Shown piece by piece: positions 9,671 to 17,497 of a stretch of DNA of 64,000 nucleotides. Position 1 is the stretch's first letter, and each line of letters opens with the position of its first letter. Under the pieces are notes generated by a model. That model was given only the letters and a program-made list of their open reading frames with translations, was not told where the DNA came from and did no database searches. The stretch is from NCBI GenBank assembly GCA_035540375.1, contig DATLGO010000098.1:1-64000 (forward strand), read 5' to 3'. Source of the stretch: Candidatus Thermoplasmatota archaeon. Its GTDB lineage: Archaea; Thermoplasmatota; SW-10-69-26; JACQPN01; JAJPHT01. The position numbers were made by a program, and so were the translations under genes.

Positions 9671-9745
9671 CGGGCCCGAGGGGATTCGAACCCCTGAAGA
9701 ACAGCTCCGAAGGCTGCCGCCTTATCCTGGCTAGGCTACGAGCCC
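9671..9745 (-). tRNA. tRNA-Arg (anticodon TCG)
   Basis: A 75-base cloverleaf read on the minus strand. The acceptor GGGCTCG pairs fully with CGGGCCC (one G-U). The D arm is GCCT/AGGC, the anticodon stem GCAGC/GCTGT encloses loop CTTCGGA (anticodon TCG, reading CGA), and the T arm AGGGG/CCCCT encloses TTCGAAT. The discriminator is G and CCA is not encoded. A TATA box lies 25-30 bases upstream. A broken copy of its 3' half lies just beyond its 3' end. Confidence 0.95.
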
Positions 9746-9769
9746 CGCAGGCGGCGGAAAGGATCGCTC

Positions 9770-9778
9770 GCCTATAAG
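9770..9778 (-). promoter_or_regulatory. TATA box of tRNA-Arg(TCG)
   Basis: The palindrome-like cctataagg is centred about 28 bases upstream of the first base of the tRNA, the expected archaeal TATA position. Confidence 0.65.
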
Positions 9779-9856
9779 GGTCTCGGCCGCGGAGGGCCCT
9801 TTGGACAACGCCCGTTCGACAAGCGGTCTAAGCGCGCCCCGGGCGTCCTGGAACGC

Positions 9857-9979
9857 ATGCGCTGCGATCTCTGCCACCGGTCGATCCGGGTGGAGGCCAC
9901 GTCGCGCCTTCTCGCGACCGACCTCCACCTCCACGCGCTCTGCGCCGCCCGCCTCACGGCGAACGTCGCCGGGCACTGA
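9857..9979 (+). CDS. Possible 40-residue zinc-finger-like protein
   Basis: ATG 9857 to TGA 9979 encodes 40 residues starting MRCDLCHRS and carrying HLHALC near the middle. C-x2-C and H-x3-C could form one small zinc site. Such micro zinc fingers are common in archaea. No clear ribosome binding site precedes it, and it lies on the opposite strand to both neighbours. The cysteine pattern and compact stop are the only support, so it may be chance. Confidence 0.35.
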   Translation: MRCDLCHRSIRVEATSRLLATDLHLHALCAARLTANVAGH

Positions 9980-9981
9980 CC

Positions 9982-10527
9982 CTAAGGCCCGTACGAACCG
10001 GGTCCGGGGCCCGGGATGGCCTGGTTCCCCGCCTCGATCGCGCGGTTCCGCAAATATTCGATGTGGCTCTCGGCGCGCGTGATCGACTGCTCGACGGCCG
10101 TCTTCCACGCGGGGTCGCCCACGCGCTCGGCGACGGGCTTCATCGCGTTCGCCGCCACGTGGCCCGCGGATTCCATCCCGCAGAGGATCGCGAAGTCGCG
10201 CGCGTCCGCGTACGGCTTCTCGCCGCTCATGAAGATGCCCTTTCCGAGGAACGCGACGACCTCGTTCTTGATGTTCGTGACGCCGCCGGGGTCTCCGCCG
10301 TAACGTCTCGTGATCTCGGCGCCGGCCTCGTACTCCTCCTTCTCCTCCTGGGCGAAGCGCTTGAGCGTGGACTTCGCGGCCGGGTCGCTCACGCGCTCGC
10401 TCACCATCTCGTAGGCCCGCATGAGCGCCTTGCGTCCCGCGAGGCCGTCCTGCAGAGCCTTCGCGAGCTTCTCGCGATGCTCGTCGGGCAGGCGCGCGTG
10501 CGGCGTGGTTCCGGGTGCTTCGGCCAT
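9982..10527 (-). CDS. Ferritin-like helical bundle protein
   Basis: A 181-residue protein that reads as four amphipathic helices. Acidic and His positions (EEKEEYEAGAE, MESAGH, AESHIEYL) resemble di-iron ferritin-like folds, and the chain ends in a Pro-Gly tail GPGPGS. No family was recognised with certainty. A second ferritin-like gene (DUF892) lies at 23231-23749, so a stress or iron-handling role is possible but inferred. ATG 10527 is the first start. It is a single gene upstream of tRNA-Arg on the same strand. Confidence 0.65.
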   Translation of the reverse strand: MAEAPGTTPHARLPDEHREKLAKALQDGLAGRKALMRAYEMVSERVSDPAAKSTLKRFAQEEKEEYEAGAEITRRYGGDPGGVTNIKNEVVAFLGKGIFMSGEKPYADARDFAILCGMESAGHVAANAMKPVAERVGDPAWKTAVEQSITRAESHIEYLRNRAIEAGNQAIPGPGPGSYGP

Positions 10528-10582
10528 GGCGGTAGGCCGCGCGCGCCCCCGGCATGAGCCCTTTCGCGGTCGCCTCGATGGC

Positions 10583-11038
10583 TCACTCGTACAGGCGATC
10601 GATCGAGGCCATGAGAGCCTGGTGGTCGAGGCCGCCCGGGGCGTCCGCGAGCGCGCCGAGGGCCGCGCCCAGGAACAGCGCGGTTTCGGCCTCCGACTCC
10701 GCGGCCGTGACGCAGGGGATCGCGTCGAAGATTACGGCGGCGAGACGTTCGCGGCCCGAGGCGTCGAAAAGGTGGATCGAGAACCGGGCGAGCCGCCGCT
10801 CCCAATGGAGGCCCACGAAGGCGGGATCGAAGCCGGTCTCGATCCAGACCTTGATCTCGATCTCGGTCGCCGCGCGGTCGTGGAGCAGGTGCGCGAACCG
10901 CGCGGCGCGCAGAATGCTCGCGGCCTTCGCGGCGAGACCGCGCTCGCAATCGTCCCGGACCTCGCGGGGGATGTCCGTCATCCATTCGACCCGGAAGGGG
11001 CTCGCGAGAAAGGCGTCGCCCTTGAACGCTTCGAGCAT
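10583..11038 (-). CDS. Conserved-looking hypothetical protein
   Basis: A soluble 151-residue protein of mixed alpha/beta character, without signal peptide or membrane helix. It has regularly spaced charged and hydrophobic residues (for example IEIKVWIETGFDPAFVGLHWERR and a C-terminal helical region ending IDRLYE). Codon use matches the neighbours and the antisense frames are low-complexity, which supports a real gene. I do not recognise the family. It precedes the ferritin-like gene on the same strand with a 55-base gap. Confidence 0.65.
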   Translation of the reverse strand: MLEAFKGDAFLASPFRVEWMTDIPREVRDDCERGLAAKAASILRAARFAHLLHDRAATEIEIKVWIETGFDPAFVGLHWERRLARFSIHLFDASGRERLAAVIFDAIPCVTAAESEAETALFLGAALGALADAPGGLDHQALMASIDRLYE

Positions 11039-11170
11039 CGCGAGTCGTTGCTCGACCGCGCGGTGCCTAACCGCGTCGCGGACGGACGGCTGACGGAACC
11101 GCGGCGGGTCCGGGTTTCAAGCACGAGGAGCGCAGCCGTGTCGCCGCGTCGTCGATCGACCCGATCTCGC

Positions 11171-12355
11171 TCATCGCTTCGACGGGGTGCCCTTGATCGC
11201 GACACCCTCGGGCCACGTCTTGTGGGCCGTGATGGTCACGTGCGTGTCCATCTCGTAGTCGAAGCAGGAGCCGAGCAGGCAGTAGATCTGGATCGGCTGG
11301 CCGGCCGCATTGTCGAACACGACGGGATAGAAGCGCCATGCGCTCTCCTCGGCGTAGAACCCGTCGCCCATCTTCATCTCCACGGGGATGGCGTAGGTGA
11401 ACGTCTTGCCGTCGCCGCTCAGGCGCTCCGCCGGCCGGTAGCGGAAGGTGTCGGCGCTGCGATAGTAGAGCTGCAGCTCGTTCGGCTGCTGCGCGGGGTT
11501 CGTGGGTCGGAACGCCTTGAGCTCGACCGTGACGGTGAGCAGCTGCGCCTCCATCGGGACGAGCTTCTGGGGAACGATGCCCGGCGGATCGTTCTTCTTC
11601 GCGACGTAGTTCTGGGTTCCCGCCGCGGCCGTGTCCGCCTTGATCGTGGCGTCCTCGTCGTGGATGACGAGCGTCTCGAGCCCCTCGAACTGGTCGGGGT
11701 GGCCGGGGAACTTCTCGATGTCGCGCATCTTCACGATGTCGATCTTCACGTTCACGGGCCCGTGGGCGAGGCCCGCGCCCGAAGGCGCGCCGCCTTCGAG
11801 GACGAAGAACCATCGGGACGACGACGAGTGCGGCATGTCGACCATCTCGGGCGTGACCTCGATCGGGTGCGTCTGCTTGTTCGCGAGGGCGATGGGCGGG
11901 CTGAGCTGGGGGCTCGCCGCATGACGGTAGCGCAGCGTCAGGCCCGTGACGGTGGCGGTGTCCCACGAGGCGGTGAACTCGAGGACGCCGGTGCCTTCGT
12001 ACACCGTCGCTCCGTCGGGAAGGTTCAGGAACGCGCCGCCGAGCCCGGGGCGGGTCTCGAAGAAGAGCGTGAAGAACGTGGTCCATGACGCGACGGAGGT
12101 GTCGACGACGCCGTCGAACAGCGTGACGCGCTCCTGCCCCTTCCAGTAGTCGTGCATGTGCGGCATCTGGTCGAGGCTCGCGTTCCTGGGCGTGACGCCG
12201 TCGTCCGTCAGGTTCACGTCGTCCGCGAGGTCGGGCGTGCGCGTGTCGTTCGTCGCGGGCGGCGGGACGTCCGAGGCGCCGCCGCCGAGGCAGCCCGAGA
12301 GGGCGCCGGCGACGAGCAGGGCGAGCGTGGCGAGGGCGAAGGTCCGCGGCAGCAT
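11171..12355 (-). CDS. PHxHDYW-family lipoprotein, paralogue 1
   Basis: A 394-residue lipoprotein: signal peptide with lipobox LSGC (lipidated Cys22), a low-complexity acidic/Thr linker, then a beta-rich domain. Shared with the proteins at 12443-13615 and 28748-29920 are a MPHMHDYWKGQER block, an LPDGATVYEGTG block, TPEMVDMPHSSSSRW, and VKIDIVKMRDIEKFPGHPD. These His/Trp-rich motifs could bind metal or carbohydrate, but no known family is recognised. Its promoter has a TATA box with the same upstream CCACAC element as paralogue 2. The three similar lengths (394, 390, 390) support the chosen starts. Confidence 0.8.
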   Translation of the reverse strand: MLPRTFALATLALLVAGALSGCLGGGASDVPPPATNDTRTPDLADDVNLTDDGVTPRNASLDQMPHMHDYWKGQERVTLFDGVVDTSVASWTTFFTLFFETRPGLGGAFLNLPDGATVYEGTGVLEFTASWDTATVTGLTLRYRHAASPQLSPPIALANKQTHPIEVTPEMVDMPHSSSSRWFFVLEGGAPSGAGLAHGPVNVKIDIVKMRDIEKFPGHPDQFEGLETLVIHDEDATIKADTAAAGTQNYVAKKNDPPGIVPQKLVPMEAQLLTVTVELKAFRPTNPAQQPNELQLYYRSADTFRYRPAERLSGDGKTFTYAIPVEMKMGDGFYAEESAWRFYPVVFDNAAGQPIQIYCLLGSCFDYEMDTHVTITAHKTWPEGVAIKGTPSKR

Positions 12356-12388
12356 GGTCGAGGCCTCGGCCGGTAGGCCTCGCGTGGG

Positions 12389-12408
12389 GTTATAAATCGT
12401 GTGGAGGG
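12389..12408 (-). promoter_or_regulatory. TATA box with upstream CCACAC element (lipoprotein 1)
   Basis: On the minus strand TCCACAC is followed two bases later by TTTATAA, about 36 bases before ATG 12355, leaving only a short leader. The same CCACAC-TATA arrangement precedes the adjacent paralogue, pointing to common control. Confidence 0.7.
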
Positions 12409-12442
12409 ATCGTTGTCGGTTCCGGCGCGCCCGCGCGAACCG

Positions 12443-13615
12443 TCAACTTCCCGAGGGCCAGGCGTTCTTGTCGACCTTCGCCGTGTAGGCGTAGGCCGTG
12501 AACTTGCCCGAGACCGAGGAGTCGAAGCAGTTCACGCGGCAGTCGATGAACGTCCCGCCGACGCGCTCGTCGATCGTGGGAAGGAAGCGCCACAGGCTCT
12601 CCTTCGCGTAGTAGGAGTCGCCCTGCTTCGGCTCGACGTCGATCTTCCAGAGGTAGACGTTGCCCTCCGCCGAGAGGAGCCTGGCCGGTCGGAAGCGGAA
12701 GGCCGAGTCGGCGGGGCGGTAGTGGAGCTCCACCTTCTTCGTGTCGGCGACCGGGTTCTGCGTCGTGGCGCCCGTAATCTCGCCGCGCACGAGGATCGTG
12801 ATGGTCTCCTTCGGGATGACGTGGTCCGGGGCGAAGCTATCGTCCGCGGGAGGCGTGCCGCTCACGCCGCCGACGAGGCTGCCCATGACGCCCGCGCGCT
12901 TCACCGTGTGCTCGGCGTCCATCACAAGCAGGTGGTGCGCGCCCGCGAAGAAATCGGGATGCGCCGGGAAGAGCTCGATCGCGTCCATGCGGACGATGTC
13001 GATCTTGACGTGGACGAGGCCCTCGGCGACGCCGGGCGAGCCGTTCGCGCCCGCGACGAGGTTGAACGCCCAGCGGGAGGACGAGGCGTGCGGTTCGTCG
13101 GTCATCTCGGGCGTGACCTCGATGACGATCGTCTTCTTGTTCTCGACCGGCGCGAGGTCGCTGAACTGCGGCGCGGCGGACGTGCGGTAACGGTAGGAGA
13201 GCGAGGTGATGGTGCTGTCGTCCCAGCTGAACGTGACCTCGACGAGGCCCGTGCCTTCGAAGACGATCGCCCCGTCGGGGAGCTGGATGAAGGTGCCGCC
13301 GAGGCTCGGGTTGCGGGAGGCGAGGTTCCAGAACGTCTGCTGGCTCAGGATCGAGACCTTCGCCTCGTCGTCGAGCAGCGTGATGCGCTCCTTGCCCTCC
13401 CAGTAGTCGTGGTTGTGCGGCATCTGGTCGAGGCTCGCGTTGCGCGGCGTGACGCCGTTGTCCGTGTTGTTCACGAGGTCGAGCGGCGATTCGCCGTCGC
13501 CTCCGGTCTCGTTGGTGGCCGCGGGGCCGGCGGACTTCGGGTCCCCGAGGCAGCCGGCAAGGGACGCGCCGGTGAAGGCGAGGACCGCGAGGACGGCGAG
13601 GAGACGCTGGGACAT
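12443..13615 (-). CDS. PHxHDYW-family lipoprotein, paralogue 2
   Basis: A 390-residue lipoprotein, clearly homologous over its length to the protein at 11171-12355. It has lipobox LAGC (Cys22), the MPHNHDYWEGKERITL block, LPDGAIVFEGTG, TPEMTDEPHASSSRW and VKIDIVRMDAIELFPAHPD. A longer open frame exists (from 13678), but ATG 13615 begins the signal peptide and sits 32 bases after a strong TATA box. It has its own promoter and lies between tRNA-Arg(CCT) and paralogue 1. The function is unknown. Exposure on the outer face of the membrane is inferred from the lipobox. Confidence 0.8.
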   Translation of the reverse strand: MSQRLLAVLAVLAFTGASLAGCLGDPKSAGPAATNETGGDGESPLDLVNNTDNGVTPRNASLDQMPHNHDYWEGKERITLLDDEAKVSILSQQTFWNLASRNPSLGGTFIQLPDGAIVFEGTGLVEVTFSWDDSTITSLSYRYRTSAAPQFSDLAPVENKKTIVIEVTPEMTDEPHASSSRWAFNLVAGANGSPGVAEGLVHVKIDIVRMDAIELFPAHPDFFAGAHHLLVMDAEHTVKRAGVMGSLVGGVSGTPPADDSFAPDHVIPKETITILVRGEITGATTQNPVADTKKVELHYRPADSAFRFRPARLLSAEGNVYLWKIDVEPKQGDSYYAKESLWRFLPTIDERVGGTFIDCRVNCFDSSVSGKFTAYAYTAKVDKNAWPSGS

Positions 13616-13646
13616 GGGGACGACCGCTCCCAAGCTCGCGGGACGG

Positions 13647-13665
13647 TATATAAAAAGTGTGGATG
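13647..13665 (-). promoter_or_regulatory. TATA box with upstream CCACAC element (lipoprotein 2)
   Basis: On the minus strand TCCACAC is followed directly by TTTTTATATA, 32 bases upstream of ATG 13615. It matches the promoter of the neighbouring paralogue in both element and spacing. Confidence 0.75.
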
Positions 13666-13685
13666 GGTCGATGCCCATCGACAGA

Positions 13686-13760
13686 CGCGCCCGGGGGGAT
13701 TCGAACCCCCGATCCCCGGCTTAGGAGGCCGGTGCCTTATCCGGGCTAGGCTACGAGCGC
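13686..13760 (-). tRNA. tRNA-Arg (anticodon CCT)
   Basis: A 75-base cloverleaf on the minus strand. The acceptor GCGCTCG pairs with CGGGCGC, and the D arm is the same as in the TCG isoacceptor apart from its loop. The anticodon stem CCGGC/GCCGG holds CTCCTAA (anticodon CCT, reading AGG), and the T arm is GGGGG/CCCCC. The discriminator is G and no CCA is encoded. It is close in sequence to tRNA-Arg(TCG) at 9671-9745. Confidence 0.95.
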
Positions 13761-13807
13761 AACGTGGCGGGGATTCCGTCTCGGTTCAATGACCTTTCGG
13801 TCGACCC

Positions 13808-14713
13808 TCAGCCGTACATGTCCTGCAGGTCGCCGCCGCGCCGGTCGCGCTCCGGGCCCGCGAGGCCGCGCCGCCGGGCGCGGGCCGCTTCCGACGCGCG
13901 GCGCGCCGCCTCGCGGCGCAGCGACTCCGCTTCCGATTCGAGGGCCGCGAGCGCGGCGACGGCCGCGCGCCGGTCCGCGCCGCGCGAGGCCGCCTCGATC
14001 CGGTCGAGGAGCGCCCGGCGACGTTCGCGCGCGTGCTCGGACGTCGCGGGGTCGGCGAGGGGGCGGCGCGCGCGGGCGCGGGCAGCTTCGAGGCGCTCGG
14101 CCTCGTCGAGCCGCGCCTCGACGTCGTCGAGCGCCGCGGCGCAGGCGTCCGGATCCGGCACCGCGGCCGAGCGGAGGTCCGGCACCGGGACGGGCGCGAC
14201 GCCGAGCTTCGCGGCGCGCGCGAGCGCGGCGCGGTAGCGGGCCTGGTTGCGGCCTTCGCGCGCCGCCCGTCGGCGCAGGTCCTCGGCCGCGCCGACCGCG
14301 CGCGCGAGGTCCGGAAACGCGACCCGAGCGAACGGCTCGAAGTCGAGGGCGACGAGCCGCTCCCGCGCCCCGGCCGCGACGGCGCGCGCCTCCGCGAGCG
14401 CCGCCTCGATCGCGCGCGCCGCGCGCTCGGCGGCCTCCATCTCGCGGATCTCGCGGTCGATCTCGCCCACGTCGAGGCCCGGCGGCGGATCGGCGATCAC
14501 CTCGACGATCCAGCCGCGGGCGAGCACCGCGCGCCGCAGCTCGTCGAGCCGCGCGAAGGCGGCCTCGCGGCGAAGCTCCAGGTAAACCTCGTGCGCGCGC
14601 TTCGGGTCGCTCGCTTCGAGCGCCGCGAGCGCGTCCACGCGCCCGCCAGAGGCCTCCGGGCCGACGCCGTAGCCGCGGAGGATCTCCTTCAGGCGACCGG
14701 CGAGCTGGCCCAC
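13808..14713 (-). CDS. Coiled-coil Ala/Arg/Glu-rich protein
   Basis: A soluble 301-residue protein dominated by long amphipathic helices rich in A, R, E and D with heptad-like spacing (for example EREIREMEAAERAARAIEAALAEAR). It has no enzyme motif. A longer frame extends to 14983, but GTG 14713 lies about 25 bases after an AATTTATG TATA element (14736-14743), which fits a leaderless transcript. It is divergent from the winged-helix gene at 14772, with 58 bases between the starts. A structural, DNA-organising or Smc/SbcC-hinge-like role is possible but speculative. Confidence 0.65.
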   Translation of the reverse strand: MGQLAGRLKEILRGYGVGPEASGGRVDALAALEASDPKRAHEVYLELRREAAFARLDELRRAVLARGWIVEVIADPPPGLDVGEIDREIREMEAAERAARAIEAALAEARAVAAGARERLVALDFEPFARVAFPDLARAVGAAEDLRRRAAREGRNQARYRAALARAAKLGVAPVPVPDLRSAAVPDPDACAAALDDVEARLDEAERLEAARARARRPLADPATSEHARERRRALLDRIEAASRGADRRAAVAALAALESEAESLRREAARRASEAARARRRGLAGPERDRRGGDLQDMYG

Positions 14714-14735
14714 GCCCCGTCGAGGCGCGTCCCGG

Positions 14736-14743
14736 CATAAATT
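14736..14743 (-). promoter_or_regulatory. TATA element of coiled-coil gene
   Basis: The minus-strand reading is AATTTATG, ending 23 bases before GTG 14713. This decides that start over the upstream codons of the same frame. Confidence 0.55.
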
Positions 14744-14771
14744 CAATGGGGCGCCCGCCGCTCGGGGCGCG

Positions 14772-15059
14772 ATGCCGGAGTACCGCGCGGGCACCGTCGA
14801 GGCGCGCATCCTCGAGTTCCTGCTCGACCGCGAGAGCGCGACGCGCCGCGCCGTCGAGACCGCGCTGCGTCTGAGGCCCGCGGAGGCGGACCTCGCGCTG
14901 AAGCGCCTCGCGGCGCATGGCGTCCTCACGGTCCAGACGCTCGGCGCGGAGACGTACCTCGCGCTCTCGGGCGCGCCCTTCACGCTCGCGGGGCGCCTGC
15001 GCCGGCCGAAGCCGCCGCCTCCGCCGCCGAGGCCCGAGGACGACCCGGCGTTCCTGTGA
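14772..15059 (+). CDS. Small winged-helix DNA-binding protein
   Basis: A 95-residue protein. Residues about 7-65 read as a winged helix: helix 1 ARILEFLLDRES, the turn ATRRAVETALRLRPAEADLALKRL, and a beta-wing GVLTVQTLGAETYLALS. A proline-rich tail (KPPPPPPRPEDD) follows. It shares a short divergent promoter region with the coiled-coil gene and may regulate it. The fold is inferred from the helix-turn-helix pattern. Confidence 0.7.
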   Translation: MPEYRAGTVEARILEFLLDRESATRRAVETALRLRPAEADLALKRLAAHGVLTVQTLGAETYLALSGAPFTLAGRLRRPKPPPPPPRPEDDPAFL

Positions 15060-15098
15060 AGGGCGCCATTGACGGACGGAGGCTGGCGGCGAAGCCGA

Positions 15099-15551
15099 TC
15101 AGCCTTTCTTCGCGCCGACGACGAGCGACCATCGGATCGTCTCGGGGGCGCTCGCGGGAACGCCTCGCATGTCGCTCGCCACGATGCAGACGCCGAGCTG
15201 ATGTCCCTGTACGGGCGAGAACTCGATGGTCAACGGACTTCCTCCCGTGGCGGACACAAATTCACGGCAAGGGTAATTGCCGTAGGGTGCGATAGCCATC
15301 TGATAGGTCGCACCGCTCGCCCACTCAGCCCTGAACGTCAGATTTGTTTCATTCCCTTTCGTGGTCCAGATCTTGACCATGATCACTCTCTCGCCCAGAG
15401 CTGTGCGATACGTTGGCCCGATCTCGGCGGTTCCATTATTCCGTAGGTAAACGACAGAGCCCTCGCTCTGATCGGGCATCTCAGCGGTCGGCGAAATGCA
15501 GCCACTGATCAACAATGCCAAGCAGAAAGTGTAGGGGATGGGGCGCTCCAT
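15099..15551 (-). CDS. Small lipoprotein, coupled to upstream gene
   Basis: A 150-residue putative lipoprotein: signal ending LLISGC, then a beta-rich domain of the immunoglobulin type (VVYLRNNGTAEIGPTYR, TFRAEWASGATYQ, LTIEFSPVQGHQLGVCIV). ATG 15551 overlaps the stop of the upstream gene by one base (TGATG), so they are translationally coupled. Two more codons lie upstream in frame. Base composition is visibly more AT-rich than the surroundings, a possible sign of recent acquisition. No family was recognised. Confidence 0.7.
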   Translation of the reverse strand: MERPIPYTFCLALLISGCISPTAEMPDQSEGSVVYLRNNGTAEIGPTYRTALGERVIMVKIWTTKGNETNLTFRAEWASGATYQMAIAPYGNYPCREFVSATGGSPLTIEFSPVQGHQLGVCIVASDMRGVPASAPETIRWSLVVGAKKG

Positions 15552-16135
15552 CAGCAACCCCCAGATGTGAGTACCACCAGAACCGCGTCAGCATTCCCTG
15601 ACATGACTGCCTCCTGCAATTCGTCGATCGTCGCATGGTCGCAGTTCGTAGGAGTGCCCCCACAGAGCGGGTCAACCTCAGAAGTGATTACGGACTTGAG
15701 CGGTTGGAATCCCCCGATATTTCCGATGCAAGCGCGCCAAGCGCCGTCATATTTGCCTTTTGAATTGGCACTTGCAGCCGCAGCGAGATTGAGAGCTGTG
15801 GGTCGGCATGGCGTATTCGGAACGCAGTATCCGATCCCCGGGGCTGAGCCGCATTCGGTGTTGTCGCCCCTGTTTTCGCACATCACCCAAGCGGGTGTGT
15901 AGACGACTACATCTCCCGTCCAAAATGCTTTCGCAATCACCGTGCAAAGACAGTCTGAGACGTTGACGTCGAGGTAATGGATGTATCCGCTCTCGAAGGC
16001 GAATACGCCATCGCAGGCCGCAGGAATGTTCATTCCGCATGCTTTGACCCATGTGATGGGTTCCGCCTTGACTTCGCCTGACGGGACAATGAAAGCGCCG
16101 AATAGCATGAGCGCTACGCCAACGACCAACTTCAT
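15551..16135 (-). CDS. Secreted cysteine-rich protein
   Basis: A 194-residue secreted protein: signal peptide of about 24 residues (MKLVVGVAL to EVKA) and twelve cysteines after it, an even number that suggests disulfides (motifs SDCLC, CENRGDNTEC, GYCVPNTPC). It ends SGGC. ATG 16135 lies just after a TATATATATA box. The next gene downstream is coupled by a TGATG overlap. The AT-richer composition marks this pair as different from neighbours. The function is unknown. Confidence 0.7.
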   Translation of the reverse strand: MKLVVGVALMLFGAFIVPSGEVKAEPITWVKACGMNIPAACDGVFAFESGYIHYLDVNVSDCLCTVIAKAFWTGDVVVYTPAWVMCENRGDNTECGSAPGIGYCVPNTPCRPTALNLAAAASANSKGKYDGAWRACIGNIGGFQPLKSVITSEVDPLCGGTPTNCDHATIDELQEAVMSGNADAVLVVLTSGGC

Positions 16136-16151
16136 AAATTCCGAAATGCTG

Positions 16152-16162
16152 TATATATATAT
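16152..16162 (-). promoter_or_regulatory. Strong TATA box of Cys-rich secreted gene
   Basis: tatatatatat lies 17-27 bases upstream of ATG 16135, implying a leaderless transcript covering both secreted-protein genes. Confidence 0.75.
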
Positions 16163-16295
16163 CTTCTGAAGGCGGTTATGAAAGGTTGATCCTTGAGGGC
16201 CGAGCCGAGGCATCGCCCTGCCCTCATAGCATGCTTTGAACCTCCATCGTTCCCTCCACATCACCTTCATGACGCCAGGGGGCCCTCGCGGCGCG

Positions 16296-16745
16296 ATGAC
16301 CTCCGCCGACCTCGTCGTCCGCGTGAAGCGCCTCACGAGCGCGGCGACGCTCCCCGCGAAGGCGCACCCCTCCGACGCCTGCTGGGACCTCCATGCTTCC
16401 GAGGCCGCGAGCATCCCGCGCGGCGGGACGGTCGCGGTCCCGACCGGGCTCGTGCTCGAGGTGCCGGAGGGCTGGGGCGCGTTCGTGGAGCCGCGAAGCG
16501 GCCTCGCGCTCAAGAACGGGCTCGACGCTTTCGGCGGCGTCATCGACGCGGGCTACCGCGGCGAGGTCAAGGTCATCCTCCACAACGCCGGCGCCGCGGA
16601 CTTCCACGTGAAGCCCGGCGATCGCATCGCGCAGCTCGCGCTGCGCGCGATCCCTCGCGTCCGGTTCGTCGAGGCCCTCGAGCTCACGGCCTCGGAGCGC
16701 GGCGCGGGCGGCTTCGGCTCGACGGGCGTCGGGAGGCCGCTCTGA
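16296..16745 (+). CDS. dut: dUTP diphosphatase (trimeric dUTPase)
   Basis: A 149-residue enzyme converting dUTP to dUMP and pyrophosphate, keeping uracil out of DNA. All five trimeric dUTPase motifs are visible in order: DACWDLHA, PRSGLALK, GVIDAGYRGEVKVILHN (catalytic Asp), GDRIAQL, and GAGGFGSTG. ATG 16296 gives the usual length; in-frame ATGs at 16236 and 16269 would add residues not expected for the family. The stop overlaps the next ATG (TGATG), so it is coupled to the cysteine-cluster gene. Confidence 0.93.
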   Translation: MTSADLVVRVKRLTSAATLPAKAHPSDACWDLHASEAASIPRGGTVAVPTGLVLEVPEGWGAFVEPRSGLALKNGLDAFGGVIDAGYRGEVKVILHNAGAADFHVKPGDRIAQLALRAIPRVRFVEALELTASERGAGGFGSTGVGRPL

Positions 16746-17191
16746 TGGGCCTCCCGTGCCTCGAGCGCGGCTGCTCGAAGTGCTGCTGGGAGACCGAGAT
16801 GCTCCTCACGGAGGAGGACATCGCGCGGCTCGAAGCGAAGGGACACGCCCGCGAGCGCTTCGTCGAGATCGACGGCGAGGGCTTCGCGAGCCTCCGGAAC
16901 GTCCCCGCGGCGGCGCCCGACGAGGGTCACCACTGCGTCTTCCTCACGAAGACCGGCGGCGCGCCCGAGGGAGCCGATCCCGACCACAAGCCGGGGTGGA
17001 CGTGCGGGGTCTACGCCGACCGTCCGCAGGGATGCCGCCACTACCCCCTCGCGCTCACGCCCGAGGGCCGGATGGTCCGCGACGACGAGTGCCCCCACCG
17101 GGCCGCGTTCTCGATCCCCCCCGACGGGCAGCGCCGCCTGCGGGCGCTCTACAACGTCGTCCTCAAGGAAGCGGGCCGCCGCGCGAAGTAG
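16745..17191 (+). CDS. YkgJ-type cysteine cluster protein
   Basis: A 148-residue protein of the zinc/iron-chelating YkgJ (CxxCxxCC) family. It has an N-terminal cluster CLERGCSKCCWETE, then HHCVFL, TCGVYADRPQGCRHYP and DECPHR. The cysteine set is complete and likely binds a metal centre. The biochemical role of the family is unsettled. It is coupled to dut by a one-base overlap. Confidence 0.88.
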   Translation: MGLPCLERGCSKCCWETEMLLTEEDIARLEAKGHARERFVEIDGEGFASLRNVPAAAPDEGHHCVFLTKTGGAPEGADPDHKPGWTCGVYADRPQGCRHYPLALTPEGRMVRDDECPHRAAFSIPPDGQRRLRALYNVVLKEAGRRAK

Positions 17192-17224
17192 AACCTTCAA
17201 GCCCGGTGGCGCGTCTCCGGGCGC

Positions 17225-17494
17225 GTGGCCGACGCCCTCGCGTTGAACGCCGCCGTCGCGCTCGCCGTCGCGACCTTCGGCTTCTCGCTCGCGCTCCTTG
17301 CCGTGTCGCTCCTGTCCTATGCGCGCCTCCGCTCCGCGAAGATGCTCGCCGCGGGCGGCGCCTTCGCGGTCCTCGCCGTCGCGGGCGGGCTCTCGACGTG
17401 GCGCGCGGTCGTCGCGCGCGAGGCCGACCTCGCCGCCGTGGGCCTCGACTTCCTCGTCCTCGGATTCCTGTATCTCAGCGTCGCGTTGAGGTGA
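17225..17494 (+). CDS. Small three-helix membrane protein
   Basis: An 89-residue protein almost entirely made of three hydrophobic segments (about 8-32, 40-58 and 68-88), starting at GTG 17225. It is followed after three bases by the tandem winged-helix regulator, so the two are probably co-transcribed. The membrane protein may pass a signal to the regulator. This pairing of a small DUF7521-like membrane protein with an HTH gene is seen in other archaea. The family name is a guess. Confidence 0.7.
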   Translation: MADALALNAAVALAVATFGFSLALLAVSLLSYARLRSAKMLAAGGAFAVLAVAGGLSTWRAVVAREADLAAVGLDFLVLGFLYLSVALR

Positions 17495-17497
17495 GCC

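Noticed and set aside
9481-9745. Two intact tandem tRNA-Arg genes
   Set aside because: The first copy lacks the 5' half and has a 70-base interruption. Only the second folds into a cloverleaf.
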